64,000 nucleotides of DNA from Capra hircus (taxonomy: Eukaryota > Chordata > Mammalia > Artiodactyla > Bovidae): assembly GCF_001704415.2 (NCBI RefSeq), contig NW_017189763.1:230680-294679 (forward strand), given 5' to 3'. The position numbers and the translations under genes were made by a program. The stretch's first letter is position 1, and each line of letters opens with the position of its first letter. This document shows positions 35,673-46,781 of this stretch, piece after piece. Under the pieces are notes generated by a model. It made no database searches, was not told the DNA's origin, and saw nothing but the letters and a program-made list of their open reading frames with translations.

Positions 35673-35687
35673 ATGGCAGCCCTTAGG
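35673..35687 (+). CDS. Candidate first coding exon of an unidentified host gene
   Basis: The bases ATGGCAGCCCTTAGG encode MAALR and are followed directly by the consensus splice donor GTAAGT (35688-35693). The start context 'cagctatgg' is acceptable (G at +4). The exon ends in phase 0. The donor runs straight into a TA/CA microsatellite. I cannot identify the gene from five residues, and several unrelated mitochondrial and housekeeping proteins start this way. Confidence is limited because short ATG-donor pairs can occur by chance. The GC-rich upstream segment is the main support. Confidence 0.35.
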
Positions 35688-35692
35688 GTAAG

Positions 35693-35727
35693 TTATATAT
35701 ATATATATATACACACATACCTTGCTT
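35693..35727. repeat. (TA)n(CA)n microsatellite
   Basis: The run of TA followed by 'cacacatac' begins at the last base of the putative splice donor. Length variation here could affect donor strength. Confidence 0.9.
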
Positions 35728-35884
35728 AGTTTCTGGAGTGCTAATAGCACTATAATAACTATAGAAGGGGTCCTCCTAACTTCAAAAAGGAGTCCCACAG
35801 CAAGAGGCGAGATGGAGATGAGGTTGCGAGAGAACTAGCAAGGTCAGGGAATCTTAACCGGTTTGAAGCCTCAATACACCTGCC

Positions 35885-36103
35885 TAGGCTGCACTCCATG
35901 GGGTCGCTAAGAGTCGGACAGGACTGAACGACTTCACTTTCACTTTTCACTTTAATGCATTGGAAAAGGAAATGGCAACCCACTCCAGTGTTCTTGCCTG
36001 GAGAATCCCAGGGACGGGGGAACCTGGTGGGCTGCCGTCTCTGGGGTCGCACGGAGTCGGACACGACTGAAGCGATTTAGCAGCAGCAGCAGCAGCAGCC
36101 GCA
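35885..36103 (+). mobile_element. BovA2 SINE
   Basis: Two related BovA monomers in plus orientation end with 'gaagcgatttagcagcagca' and a cag repeat. It lies in the putative first intron. Low divergence suggests a fairly young copy. Confidence 0.92.
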
Positions 36104-36445
36104 GCCGGAAACTGTACTCTCCTCAGTTCCCTGCTGTTGACTTTATACTGCGGTGGGGTGAAAACTGGGAAACTGCTGGGTGAAAATGGCCGCCTGGGCG
36201 ACGAGCAGCAAACAGACTTGTGTCTTGGGCTGAAACAAAGAGAAAAGAAGCCTGGGCATTTGTCTGGGTGCATAGGGCGGAGCCTCACAACCCTTTGAAG
36301 GACTTCGTTCGAAAATTATTTCTGGTAAAATAGACCAGGTCTCTCTGCAGTGCGCGGGTTTGTATTCACTGCTGTTACTCTATGGGTTTGAATAACAAAC
36401 CTGTTTCTTTTGAGTTCTGCGATGCGAAATGATCCTTTTACTTAG

Positions 36446-36494
36446 GAATCTGTACAGGAAGTGACCCAACTGGCTGCCAACAGCAGTTCCCTAA
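36446..36494 (+). CDS. Candidate second coding exon (49 bp)
   Basis: An AG acceptor (36444-36445, after 'tgatccttttactt') and a GTAAGT donor (36495-36500) bound 49 bases. Joined to 35673-35687 in phase 0 they read ESVQEVTQLAANSSSL without a stop and leave one base over. Consensus signals on both sides and the retained frame are mild support. The polypyrimidine tract is weak. I do not recognise the protein and found no convincing third exon. Confidence 0.25.
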
Positions 36495-36649
36495 GTAAGT
36501 TTCAGTAACAGTAGTCGACAAATATCTATGGGTAGATATTTGTAGCAGGTTGTAAGTGTAAAATGCACTCTTGCAGGAGATACAAATAAGAATAATACAA
36601 GTTCTGTATCGGGCTTGATAAGCCGTTCTCACTTCATTTCTGCATTCAT

Positions 36650-36781
36650 GCATGCATGCATGCTGAGTCGCTTCAGTCGTGTCCGACTCTGTGCGACCCC
36701 ATGGACAGCAGCCCACCAGGCTCCTCTGTCCAAGGGATTCTCTAGGCAAGAATACTGGAGTGGGTTGCCATTGCTCTTCTC
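36650..36781 (-). mobile_element. Bov-tA-type SINE, truncated, with target-site duplication
   Basis: A (gcat)n start gives way to a minus-strand SINE tail ending in 'gagtgggttgccattgctct'. The 12-base duplication 'ttctgcattcat' flanks it at 36638-36649 and 36782-36793. Confidence 0.92.
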
Positions 36782-36793
36782 TTCTGCATTCAT

Positions 36794-37460
36794 AATTTAT
36801 TTGAATTACCACAACACCCGTCTAGCTGGACTTGCTGCCTGGCTCTAATGGAATTCATTTTCCCCTGCACTGCCAGAGTACTAAAATGCCAATCTGATTA
36901 TGTCCCTCCACTACTTAAAAATCTTTATTGGCACTCCATCATCTGTCCTCTGGGCTCAGATCAGACTCTTATGTGTCTAGAACAGCCCAGACTGCCTTGC
37001 CTTTCCAGCTTCTTTTCTTTTCTTTTTCTTCTTTCTCTTCTTTTCTTTCTTTCAGGAACTCTCCTAACAATCTGTACTTTTCCCCTGCTCTTTCTCTGGG
37101 TCTGAAGTGCCCTTTACCATCCTCATGTAGTTAGTTCCTATTCATATTTCACTGATTCATTTAACAGTGATTTGTGTACTGCCTCCCCATATGCTAAATG
37201 CAAATTGCCTTTTCCAAGATAGTGTCCCAGATCTCCCCAGTCTGATTTAAGTAACTCGCCTTTGTGCTCCCAGAGGACCCTGGGTGTACTTTTACCTTTG
37301 GACTTATCACACTGCAAGTAATAGACTATTTACTGTCTGTTCTACCCTCCTAAATGATAAGCTACTTGAGAGCAGTAATTACATGTTAATTTTTGTATCC
37401 TTAGTACTAAACACAAGTATGACTTATATTAGGTACTCAATAAATTCTGCATGAATAAAT
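36794..37460 (-). mobile_element. L2 LINE, long 3' fragment
   Basis: Successive L2 blocks appear in order on the minus strand: 'ccaatctgattatgtccctc' near 36890, a commercial-like 'taagctacttgag' block near 37360, and the end 'ggtactcaataaattctgca' at 37433-37452. A TTTCT-type simple repeat interrupts it at 37013-37055. It is an ancient mammalian repeat. Confidence 0.82.
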
Positions 37461-37739
37461 AAGTGTCAGGCAATGGAGATAAAATAAATTAAGTTAAACA
37501 TTGTATAGCAAATGATAATGATTCAGAGTAGGGGAAGTGCCTTGCCTCAGAAGAAATAAAAAGTGATCTGAGGGTTCAGAAGAAAGCTCACACCTGGTTG
37601 AAGAGAATAAAGACTTCATGGAGGGAGTGCAGAGAGAGAATGAGTGGTCAATGGTTAAAAAGCAAACCTGAAAAGTACGTTGTCATTGAAGCCTAGAGAA
37701 GGAGACAGTTGAACAGATTTTTGATTTGGCCAGTAATAA

Positions 37740-37960
37740 GTCATTGGTAGCTGCCATTTATTAAGTGCTTACTACAAGGCTAGGCACCTTACTAAAATAC
37801 TTTGTGTATGTTATTTCACTTAATTATCAAGACAAGTTTATGTTGAAGATACTATGATCACCATTTTACAAATGAAAAACTAAGGTTAAGAAAATTCAGT
37901 TAAGTTCCCAAAGTCATAATGCTAATAAGAGCTGAAGTGAAGTGGTAGAGTGAGAACGTA
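37740..37960 (-). mobile_element. MIR SINE
   Basis: This is a complement of the MIR core, with 'atttattaagtgcttactac' and 'caccattttacaaatgaaaa'. Three further MIRs follow within 2 kb. Confidence 0.82.
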
Positions 37961-37974
37961 GATTGTAAGGGGTT

Positions 37975-38186
37975 GTGTTGTGTTGTGCTCAGTTGCTTCA
38001 GTCATGTCCGACTCCTTGCAACCCTATGGACTGTAGACCGCCAGGCTTCCCTGCATATGGGTATCCCCAGTCGGTTGCCATACCCTCCTCCAGGGGATAT
38101 TCCCAACCCAGGGATGGAACCTGTGTCTCTTACATCTCCTGCATTGGCAGGTGGGTCTTTACTGCTGAGCCACTGGGGAATCCCCA
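37975..38186 (-). mobile_element. Bov-tA SINE with target-site duplication
   Basis: It is on the minus strand, ending with the complement of the tRNA-like head (38167-38186). The duplication 'gattgtaaggggtt' / 'gattataaggggtt' lies at 37961-37974 and 38187-38200. Confidence 0.94.
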
Positions 38187-38221
38187 GATTATAAGGGGTT
38201 AGGGAAAGGATTTCCTAAAGG

Positions 38222-38503
38222 AAATCAGTCCTGAATATTCATTGGAAAGACTGATGCTGAAGCTCCAATACTTTTGCCATCTGATGTGAAGAACTGACTC
38301 ATTGCAAAAGATCCTGATGCTGGGAGAGATTGAAGGCAGGAGGAGAAGGGGACAACAGAGGATGAGATGGTTGGATGGCATCACTGACTCGATGAACATG
38401 AGTTAGAGCAAGCTCCGGGAGTTGGTGATGGACAGGGAAGCCTGGCATGCTGCAGTCCATGGGATTTCAGAGTTGGACATGACTGAATGACTGAACTGAA
38501 CTG
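38222..38503 (+). mobile_element. BovB 3'-end fragment with target-site duplication
   Basis: This is a short, 5'-truncated BovB ending in 'ctgaactgaactg'. The 11-base duplication 'agggaaaggat' lies at 38211-38221 and 38504-38514. Confidence 0.93.
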
Positions 38504-38529
38504 AGGGAAAGGATAAGGGATGCAAAACT

Positions 38530-38730
38530 GGCATTCATTTAGCACCTACTTTGACCAGCTGCTTTACATGTATTATTTACTTTTAATCTTTTTGATGACC
38601 CTAAGAAATGGGGTAGTATCCCCATTTTACATATGAAAAAACTGAGGCTTAGGAAAAGTGCTGGCTCCAGGTCATACAGCTACTAGGTGGAAGAACCAGG
38701 TTCAAACACAGGTATATTTGGCTTCAAAGT
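38530..38730 (-). mobile_element. MIR SINE
   Basis: This is a complement of MIR with the blocks 'ccccattttacatatgaaaa', 'actgaggctta' and 'gtcatacagctactaggtgg'. Confidence 0.85.
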
Positions 38731-38984
38731 CCCTGATCTTTCCACTACTCATTGCATTCTCTGAAAGGGAGGTGTACATCACTCTTTAGAAAAATGTTAT
38801 GGTCAAAGTAGGGAAGAGATCTTAAGATGGTGGTAGGAAGTTCCAGAAAAGATGTCTTTTCATTTAAAAAAAGAAGGAGACTATATACCAATTAAATCTC
38901 AATGAAACTGGAGGAAAAACATGTCAGAAGACCTGAGCAGGTTTGGAGACAGGGAGAAATCTTCAAGAACTACTAAAAATTAAT

Positions 38985-39215
38985 GATAGTGATCACAGCT
39001 ATTAAACTATTGAACATTTACTGCACTAGGCATTTTGCTAAGTGCATTATGTGAATTTATGCTTCACAATGGCCCAATGAGTAGTTGTTGTTAAGAGCAT
39101 TTTAGAGGTAAAGAAGCTGAAATTTAGAAAGATTAAATAACTCTGCCACAGTCACGCAGTTGTAAGGGGTCAATCTGAATCTGACATCTCTGATCTGAGT
39201 CCAGATCATGGGGCT
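38985..39215 (-). mobile_element. MIR SINE
   Basis: This is a complement of MIR with 'cactaggcattttgctaagt' and 'taaataactctgccacagtc'. The two minus-strand frames overlapping 39133-39496 are chance. Confidence 0.72.
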
Positions 39216-39614
39216 TAACCTTGATGAAGCATCTGTAAGGCCAAGGTATAAAATGGATGATCTGTGTTAATTTTGAAGCCCCAGAGTTTAATAATAGGGG
39301 ATAATGTAGAAAGGAGTCCTGAATGTTGGTTAGATAACTCTGAAAATAGTTTAGATTCATTTTGAAAGATAAGAGCTTTTTGAGCAAATATGATGATAGA
39401 ACACTGATGTGGAATTAGCCTTGAGAACAAGTTCTGTACTGATCTTACCTCCTGACTTCTTGACTCAGAGAGAATAGCTGGAGGACTGGCTTTCATTTAA
39501 AAGGATCAGGAGAAATATAGTGTCAAAAGCCACATTTCATTAATGCCAAAAGTTGAGTGAATTTGGGGAAAATTTTGGTCCTGAAAAATGTTTGTTTATA
39601 ATAAAATACATAAT

Positions 39615-39740
39615 ATTGAAATATAGCTACCATGTACTGAGCAGTTCCTGTGTGTCAGACATTGTATTATGCTGTTGATGACATCATTTCACTTAATTCT
39701 CACAAAAAGTTTTCCATGGTAGATAATATAAATGGCTCAA
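39615..39740 (-). mobile_element. MIR SINE, partial
   Basis: The blocks 'ccatgtactgagcagttcct' and 'catttcacttaattctcaca' match the 3' half of MIR on the minus strand. Confidence 0.72.
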
Positions 39741-40003
39741 AGAACAGGAGTAGGACAGTAAGGAAATCAAAGCTGAAATAGGAGGTTGTAGTCAGAGAAA
39801 AGCTTATTGAGTTTATAATTTAAGCTGTTAACAAGTTCCAGAAAATGGTAAATTCAGGGTGTACTCATGGAGAGTGTAACTGCGGTAGAGTGAAAGCTCT
39901 AAGAAGGTGAAGTCAAAGAACAACAAGGTGAGGCTTTTGAGTGGCTCAATCACATGGACATTAAAGTCACTCAGAGTTATGGCAGGATTTAGAGTATAGA
40001 AGA

Positions 40004-40226
40004 GGGCTTCCCAGGTGTCACTAGTGGTAAAGAACCTTCCTGCCAATGCAGAAGAAGTAAGAAATGAGTGTTCGATCCCTGGGTCAGGAAGGTCCTCTGG
40101 AGGATGAAATGGCAACCCACTCCAGTATTCTTGCTTGGAGAACCCCATGGACAGAGGCACCTGGTGGGCTACAGTTCATAGGTTGCAAAGAGTTGGACAC
40201 AACTGAAGTGATTTAGCACAGCAGAC
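40004..40226 (+). mobile_element. Bov-tA SINE with target-site duplication
   Basis: It begins with the tRNA-like head 'gggcttcccaggtgtcacta' and ends in the BovB-type tail. The 13-base duplication 'agagtatagaaga' lies at 39991-40003 and 40227-40239. Confidence 0.94.
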
Positions 40227-40339
40227 AGAGTATAGAAGAAGGCTATTGGCCAGGATCCTAAATCTTCGATGTGATGAAGTGTCCGGGAGGCAGGTGCTAA
40301 GGATGAATAGGTGAGTGGTATGAACCTCAAAGGACAACT

Positions 40340-40700
40340 ACTTTTCTTTCCTTAATGGGAACTTGTTTTCAGTTTAAATGTAGCATACATACAATTAAGT
40401 ACACAAATCACAAGCAGCTTAGTAAATTGTCAAAAGATGAACATACTTGTTCAACCGGCATCCAAATTAAAAGAAAAAAAGAACATTACCAGCAGCCCAG
40501 AAACTTTCCCCTTTTTTCCTCCTCCACCATAGATTAATCTTGCCTATTTTTTAACTTTATGTAAATATAATTATGCAGTATTTACTTTGTTATATCTGGC
40601 TTCTTTCACCCAATATTATATTTTTGAGATTCAGCCATTACACATGTATGTTCATTCATTCTTATGTGCTATGTGATATCCTGGAAAAAAGTACTTATGC
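40340..40700. mobile_element. Old interspersed repeat (L1 3'-like), not assigned
   Basis: The phrases 'accatagattaatcttgcct' and 'ctggcttctttcacccaata' are common in old mammalian L1-related 3' sequences. I cannot fix the subfamily or borders. Confidence 0.5.
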
Positions 40701-40880
40701 CTGACCCCCATCCCTGATGGGACATTTTAATATTTTAAAACTCCACCAATGATTCTGCTGTGTTGCTAGGTTCAAGACCCACTGGTTTAGGAGGGAATTT
40801 GTGGCTTTCATACAAGTTGGAGAAAGAAAGTATTAGGCCTTTTCAGGTTATAAACAACAGATGCAAGATCAAGTTATCTT

Positions 40881-41066
40881 TTTTTTTTTCTTTTTACTAT
40901 GAGACGGTATTCATTTTTATGATTTTTTTATGATTTTTTTAATGTTATATATCATTTTAATTTTATTTTTTTGCTTTACAATACTGTATTGGTTTTGCCA
41001 TACATTGACATGAATCTACCTCAGGTGTACATGAGTTCCCAACCCTGAACCCCCCTCCCACCACTC
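40881..41066 (-). mobile_element. L1 3'-UTR insertion with target-site duplication
   Basis: A T-rich start on the plus strand is followed by antisense ruminant L1 3' UTR ('tgccatacattgacatgaat'). The 12-base duplication 'tcaagttatctt' lies at 40869-40880 and 41067-41078. It is severely 5'-truncated. Confidence 0.9.
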
Positions 41067-41078
41067 TCAAGTTATCTT

Positions 41079-41640
41079 AAATAGTAGTTTAATGAAAAGA
41101 ATATTTAGGTTAGGAAGAATGCCTAGGAAACTGTCTCACCAGCTAAACAGATTGCAAGTAGAACCATTCAGGATACTGTATTAATGCTGGTAGTCATTCT
41201 CATGATTATTCTGCTTCTGTTAACTCTGTGTGTTTCATATTTAGACTTTCCTAGAGACAGGATCTGATCAGGTTGGCTAGGCACAAACCACTGAAAAGTA
41301 GCCTTCTTAGGCAGAAATTGCACATCAGGCCCTTTGGCAAGGCAGTTTCTTGTTGGCTGTCTTTGGCTCAGGTACCAATCATGGTCCAGTCAGTTTTGGC
41401 CAGTGTATGAGTCCTGTTGTTCATAGCATGGTGACCTGTGTTCCAGGACTTCTTAGAAGGGGCAAGGCAATGGATGGGTACTTTTGGTGTTCATGGTTTT
41501 TCTGGTACAATGCACTTTTGAATACTTTCTAGAAGTAAGTAATAAGGTGGTTGAAAAAATAGTGGAATATATTTAGAGTTGTTTTTAAAAGCTAACTTAT
41601 TAAGGTCTTATAATTTAAATTGGAAAATTGGTTGCCCATC
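41079..41640. other. Unassigned stretch
   Basis: No convincing exon is seen. The 60-codon frame at 41350-41532 has no recognisable feature, and the region may be an old repeat. Confidence 0.4.
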
Positions 41641-41645
41641 TATTT

Positions 41646-42740
41646 GTGCTTTATTGACTATGCCAAAGCCTTGACTGTGTGGATCACAATAAACTGTGGA
41701 AAATTCTGAAAGAGATGGCAATACCAGACCACATAAGCTGCCTCTTGAGAAATCTGTATGCAGGTCAGGAAGCAACAGTTAGAAATGGACATGGAACAAC
41801 AGATTGGTTTCAAATAGGAAAAGGAGTACATCAAGGCTGTATATTGTCACCCTGCTTATTTAACTTATATGCAGAGTACATCATGAGAGGTACTGGACTG
41901 GAAGAAACACAAGCTGTGTCAAGATTGCCAGGAGAAATATCAATAACCTCAGATATGCAGATGACACCACCCTTATGGCAGAAAGTGAAGAGGAACTAAA
42001 AAGCCTCTTGATGAAAGTGAAAGGAGAGTGAAAAAGTTGGCTTAAAGCTCAACATTCAGAAAATGAAGATCATGGCATCTGGTCCCATCACTTCATGGGA
42101 AATAGATGGGGAAACAGTGGAAATAGATGGGGAAACAGTGGAAACAGTGTCAGACTTTATTTTGGGGAGGCTCCAAAATCACTGTAGATGGTGATTGCAG
42201 CCATGAAATTAAAAGACGCTTACTCCTTGGAAGAAAAGTTATGACCAACCTAGATAGCATATTCAAAAGCAGAGACATTACTTTGCCGACTAAGGTCCGA
42301 CTAGTCAAGGCTATGGTTTTTCCAGTGGTCATGTATGAATGTGAGAGTTGGACTGTGAAGAAGGCTGAGCACGGAAGAACTGATGCTTTTGAACTGTGGT
42401 GTTGGAGAAGAATCTTGAGAGTCTCTTGAACTGCAAGGAGAGCCAACCAATCCATTCTGAAGGAGATCAGCCCTGGGATTTCTTTGGAAGGAATGATGCT
42501 GAACCTGAAACTCCAGTACTTTGGCCACCTCATGCGAAGAGTTGACTCATTGGAAAAGACTCTGATGCTGGGAGGGATTGGGGGCAGGAGGAGAAGGGAA
42601 CAACAGAGGGTGAGATGGCTCGATGGGCGTGAGTCTGAGTGAACTCCAGGAGTTGGTGATTGATAGGGGGGCCTGGCGTGCTGCGATTCATGGGGTTGCA
42701 AAGAGTCGGACACGGCTGAGTGACTGAACTGAACTGATGG
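41646..42740 (+). mobile_element. BovB LINE, 3' third
   Basis: It starts in the transcriptase domain (open piece 41679-41999) and ends 'ctgaactgaactgatgg' with a short A-run. The reading frame contains several small deletions and one 21-base direct duplication (42099-42140). It is 5'-truncated. Confidence 0.93.
42099..42140. repeat. Tandem duplication, 2 x 21 bp, inside BovB
   Basis: The unit at 42099-42119 begins 'gaaatagatggggaaacagt' and is repeated at 42120-42140. Being 21 bases long it keeps the reading frame. Confidence 0.9.
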
Positions 42741-43429
42741 ACCAAAAAAAAAAAAAGACCATAGAGACAACCAGTGTAGTAGCAATCTATAGTGGATAAT
42801 AAATTTCGCTTAGTACAATTTAAGCATGTTAGGGGGAAAAAGTAACCCAGTTCTATGATCTCCCTGAGTGAGACCATCTGTTATACAGACTTGATCGGTA
42901 TTAGTATTCTAAGCTAAGTCATGAGTTGCATACTTAATGTAGATTTGGCCTGGCTGTTTTTGAATCTTTTCTCTCAGTCATTCTGAGACTTACCAGGGAC
43001 TTCTCATATCACTAGGCTATCTGCTACTGCCAGATCCCCTGCTTAGTCTGGCTCTGTAGTTCACCTCTTTCATTCACATTTCCAAATTCATACTTGATAT
43101 CTTTAGGTGCATCAAATTCAACAAGGGCAAAATTCCTTTCTGTGTGCCAAATTTGACTTTTCTTCTGTATTCCTTATTTCATTTAAGAACATGAGCTTCT
43201 AATATTTCATTTAAGAACATGAGCTTCTAAGCTTGGGCTCGTCTTAAATTATCCTCTACACCCATACTGTTAACGAGTCTTCTGGGTACTTTATACTTTC
43301 ATCCATTCTTGTTCTTTTATACATTCATTGATTTAAAAATATCTTAATGCCTATAATGTGTAGAAGATGGTGATAAACATTGGGGATACAAAGATCAGCA
43401 AAATATAAACATGGTATATAGAAGAGAAA
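42741..43429. other. Unassigned stretch
   Basis: I see no gene. The only structure noted is the tandem duplication at 43175-43230. Confidence 0.4.
43175..43230. repeat. Perfect tandem duplication, 2 x 28 bp
   Basis: The unit 43175-43202, beginning 'tatttcatttaagaacatga', is repeated at 43203-43230 without mismatch. Confidence 0.92.
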
Positions 43430-43895
43430 AACTAAAACTAATAAATACATGAAGAAATGCTTAAAACAATTAGCAGATAACTGCATATTAGAACAATGAG
43501 GTAACACTTTATTAAGCTAGAGAAAAATAGAATTCTAGTTAATGTTGGTAGGGATTTATTCAGTGATATTAAATATATATACATATCCTATGGCATGGCA
43601 GTTCTTTTCTTGAGTGTATATCACAAAGATATACAAGTTCATGAGGACACTTATAGAGTAATATTCCTCACAGTGTTTTTTTTATGGTGACAGGGAGTTT
43701 AAGGCAATGTAGTTGTCTATCACTGACAGTGGATAGGTGAAATGTGGTGGATATACACCATACATCAGCTGGAAGAAATTGGTTGTATGAACACAGATGG
43801 CTATGTTTTATGAAAAAGGGTAAGAAACAAATTAACTGTAATACGCCATTTATGTTATTTTTAAAAATAAGAAAAAATGAGATTTGTAATAACAA
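43430..43895 (+). mobile_element. Old L1 3'-region fragment
   Basis: Strongly diverged plus-strand L1 3' text includes 'gaacaatgaggtaacacttt'. The borders are uncertain. Confidence 0.55.
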
Positions 43896-44107
43896 AAAAG
43901 TGTGTCTGTGCTCGACTGTGTCTGACTTTTTGCAACCCTATGGAGCCTGCCAGGCTTCTTTGTCCATGGGATTTCCCATGCAGGAATACTGGAGTGAGTT
44001 GCTATTTCCTACTCCAGGGGATCTTCCTGACTCAGGGAACAAACATCTGTCTCTTGCATTTCCTGCACTGGCAGACAGATTCTCTACCACTGCACCACCG
44101 GGAAGCC
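43896..44107 (-). mobile_element. Bov-tA SINE
   Basis: A minus-strand SINE reads from the tail complement to the complement of the tRNA-like head ('accactgcaccaccgggaag'). Confidence 0.9.
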
Positions 44108-44387
44108 AACGATTAAAAATATATGTACATGTTACTACAATATGCATTTTTAAAAATGCAAACATAAAGATAATCTAATCATTAAACACATCAAAATACC
44201 CACCTACCTATGGTGAGTAAATTAGAGTGAAATTTGATGATTAAAGGAAATTAATTAATTAATCAATCAATTTTAAAAGCAGGAGGACAAAGAAGAGCAA
44301 GACCAAAGTATTATCCTCAAGGAATGGACTCTACTAAATGAAATTGATAAACACAAATTCTATTCAAAATAAAAGATATCTAAATGT

Positions 44388-45366
44388 TCAGTTCACTTCA
44401 GTCACTCAGTCGTGTCTGACTCTTTTGGACCCCTTGAATAGCAGCACACCAGGCCTCCCTGTCCATCATCAACTCCCGGAGTTCACCCAAACTCAAGTGC
44501 ATTGAGTCAGTGATGCCATCCAGACATCTCATCCTCTGTCATCCCCTTCTCCTCCTGTCCCCAATCCCTCCCAGCATCAGGGTCTTTTCCAATGAGTCAA
44601 CTCTTTGCATGAGGTGGCCAAAGTACTGGAGTTTGAGCTTCAACATCAGTCCTTCCAATGAACACCCAGGACTGATCTCCTTTAGGATGGACTGGTTGGA
44701 TCTCCTTGCAGTCCAAGGGACTCTCAAGAGTCTTCTCCAACACCACAGTTCAAAAGCATCAATTCTTTGGTGCTCAGCTTTCTTCACAGTCCAGCTCTCC
44801 CATCCATACATGACCACTGGAAAAACCATAGCCTTGACTAGACGGACCTTTTGTTGGCAAAGTAATGTCTCTGCTTTTGAATATGCTATCTAGGTTGGTC
44901 ATAACTTTCCTTCCAAGGAGTAAGCATCTTTTAATTTCATGACTACAATCTCCATCTGCAGCGATTTTGGAGCCCCCCAAAATAAAGTCAGCCACTGTTT
45001 CCACTGTTTCCCCATCTATTTGCCATGAAGTGATGGGACCGGATGCCATGATCTTTGTTTTCTGAATGTTGAGCTTTAAGCCAACTTTTTCACTCTCCTC
45101 TTTCACTTTCATCAAGAGGCTTTTTAGTTCCTCTTCACTTTCTGCCATAAGGGTGGTGTCATCTGCATATCTAAGGTTATTGATGTTTCTCCCAGCAATC
45201 TTGATTCCAGCTTGTGCTTCTTTCAGCCTGGTGTTTCTCATGATGTACTCTGCATATAAGTTAAATAAGCAGGGTGACAATATACAGCCTTGATGTACTC
45301 CTTTTCCTATTTAGAACCAGTGTGTTGTTCCGTGTCCAGTTCTAACTGTTGCTTCCTGACCTGTGC
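44388..45366 (-). mobile_element. BovB LINE, 3' third
   Basis: The tail complement starts at 44388. A fairly long open piece covers 44774-45280 on the minus strand with the YADD motif, and another covers 44539-44829. The copy looks younger than most here, with few stops. It is 5'-truncated at about 45366. Confidence 0.93.
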
Positions 45367-46015
45367 ATAATCTAATAGTTACTATGTGAGAAAAGAGGAG
45401 GAAATAGTTTAAATGCCTACAGAATATAAGGCTGCTTCATAATTGTTCATTTTAGTTAATTCAAGTATGGATTAAACACCTTCCATGTGTTAAGAACTTC
45501 TTGTTGCCAAGTGGTGGTAGATTGTATTTTTTATTTTAAATATTTGCAGTCTCTTACTGTAAGAGTGTTATACACCCCTGCCTAGATTTCTTATTCTTTT
45601 CCTCTACCACAAGAATGACTCGTATTACTTTACTAGGTAAATAATTTCATAATTTTTTGGCATATCTTGGTACTGATCAAAATATGGTAAAATAAAATAT
45701 TTACTCCACCTTAGTTTAATTGAAACACAAATCCTTGTGTTTATCATGAAAGAACCAGTAGAGCTAAACAGAACTTAATTTTTATGCAGAGAAAGTACCA
45801 TTATATCTATTCACTCATCAGTGCTAATGGAACAAAAGGAACTGCATAAATAATTGAAAACCAATATTTGCATTTAACTTTGGAATGTATTTTTACATAT
45901 ATTTTTCTGCCTATTGCAAAAATTGCAATTTTGGTCCCTGTGACAAAATTCACAATAGAGCTCCTGTGACAAAAACTCACAGAGCCATGCACTGGCAAGG
46001 ACAATTCATCCTTCC
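45367..46015. other. Unassigned stretch
   Basis: About 650 AT-rich bases show no recognised gene or repeat. Confidence 0.4.
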
Positions 46016-46200
46016 ATTAAATTGTTTTGGCAAATTTATCAAAACTTAATTGACCCTAAACATAAGGGTTTATTTTTGAACTCCCAATTCTATTCCATTG
46101 ATCTGTATTCTGTCTTTGTGCCAGCATTATATTTTCTTCTCTGCTATAGCTTTTTATTAAGTTTGAAATCAGAAAATGTGAGTTTTCTAAATTGGGCCTT
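46016..46200 (-). mobile_element. Old L1 fragment, ORF2 3' part
   Basis: Antisense L1 ORF2 text includes 'ctattccattgatctgtatt' and 'gtctttgtgccagcattata'. It is diverged. Confidence 0.75.
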
Positions 46201-46572
46201 TTTTTTAGTATTATTTATTGTGGAATAATTTCAAATGTACAGAAAAGCTGAAAGAAAAGTACAAAGAACTCATCTTAAATCAGATCCTACAGTTGTTAAC
46301 TTCTGCCATTTTCCCCCTTTCACCTCTATTAGAATTTTTCCTTTTCTTTTTTTTCTTTTTAATGTTTCCTTTTCTGATCAGTCTGAGAGCAAGTTGCGGA
46401 CATGTTGCTATTTCACGCATGAGTATTTCACTGTGTATTTCCTCAGAAGCATATACTGTTCTTTAACCTCTGTGCAAGCCTCCTAATCTGAGATAGTAAC
46501 ACTGATAGAATGCTACCATCCAATCCATAGATGCCATTCAAATTTCACCCACTGCACAATGTCTCCTTTTCT
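46201..46572. other. Probable old repeat, not assigned
   Basis: The phrase 'aaatgtacagaaaagctgaa' occurs in old mammalian interspersed repeats. No gene is seen. Confidence 0.4.
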
Positions 46573-46781
46573 AGTGTGTTAGTCATTCATCATGTCTGAC
46601 TCTTTGCAACCCTATGGACTATAGCCCACCAGGCTCCTCTGTCCATGGGATTTTCCAGGCAAGAATACTGGAGTGGTTAGCCATTCTCTTCTCCAAGGGA
46701 TCTTCCTGACCCAGGGATCGAACCCACATTTCCCACATTACAGGCAGATTCTTTACCATATGAGCCACCACGGAAGCCCAG
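46573..46781 (-). mobile_element. Bov-tA SINE
   Basis: A minus-strand SINE is followed by the complement of the tRNA-like head ending near 'gagccaccacggaagccca'. Confidence 0.9.

Noticed and set aside
35759..36288. Minus-strand frames of 101 and 113 codons near the candidate promoter
   Set aside because: Most of their length is antisense BovA2 SINE.
43095..43200. A segment after 'tgatatctttag' that reads open for about 28 codons
   Set aside because: There is no donor in frame, the frame ends at a stop, and the surroundings look like repeat or intergenic DNA.
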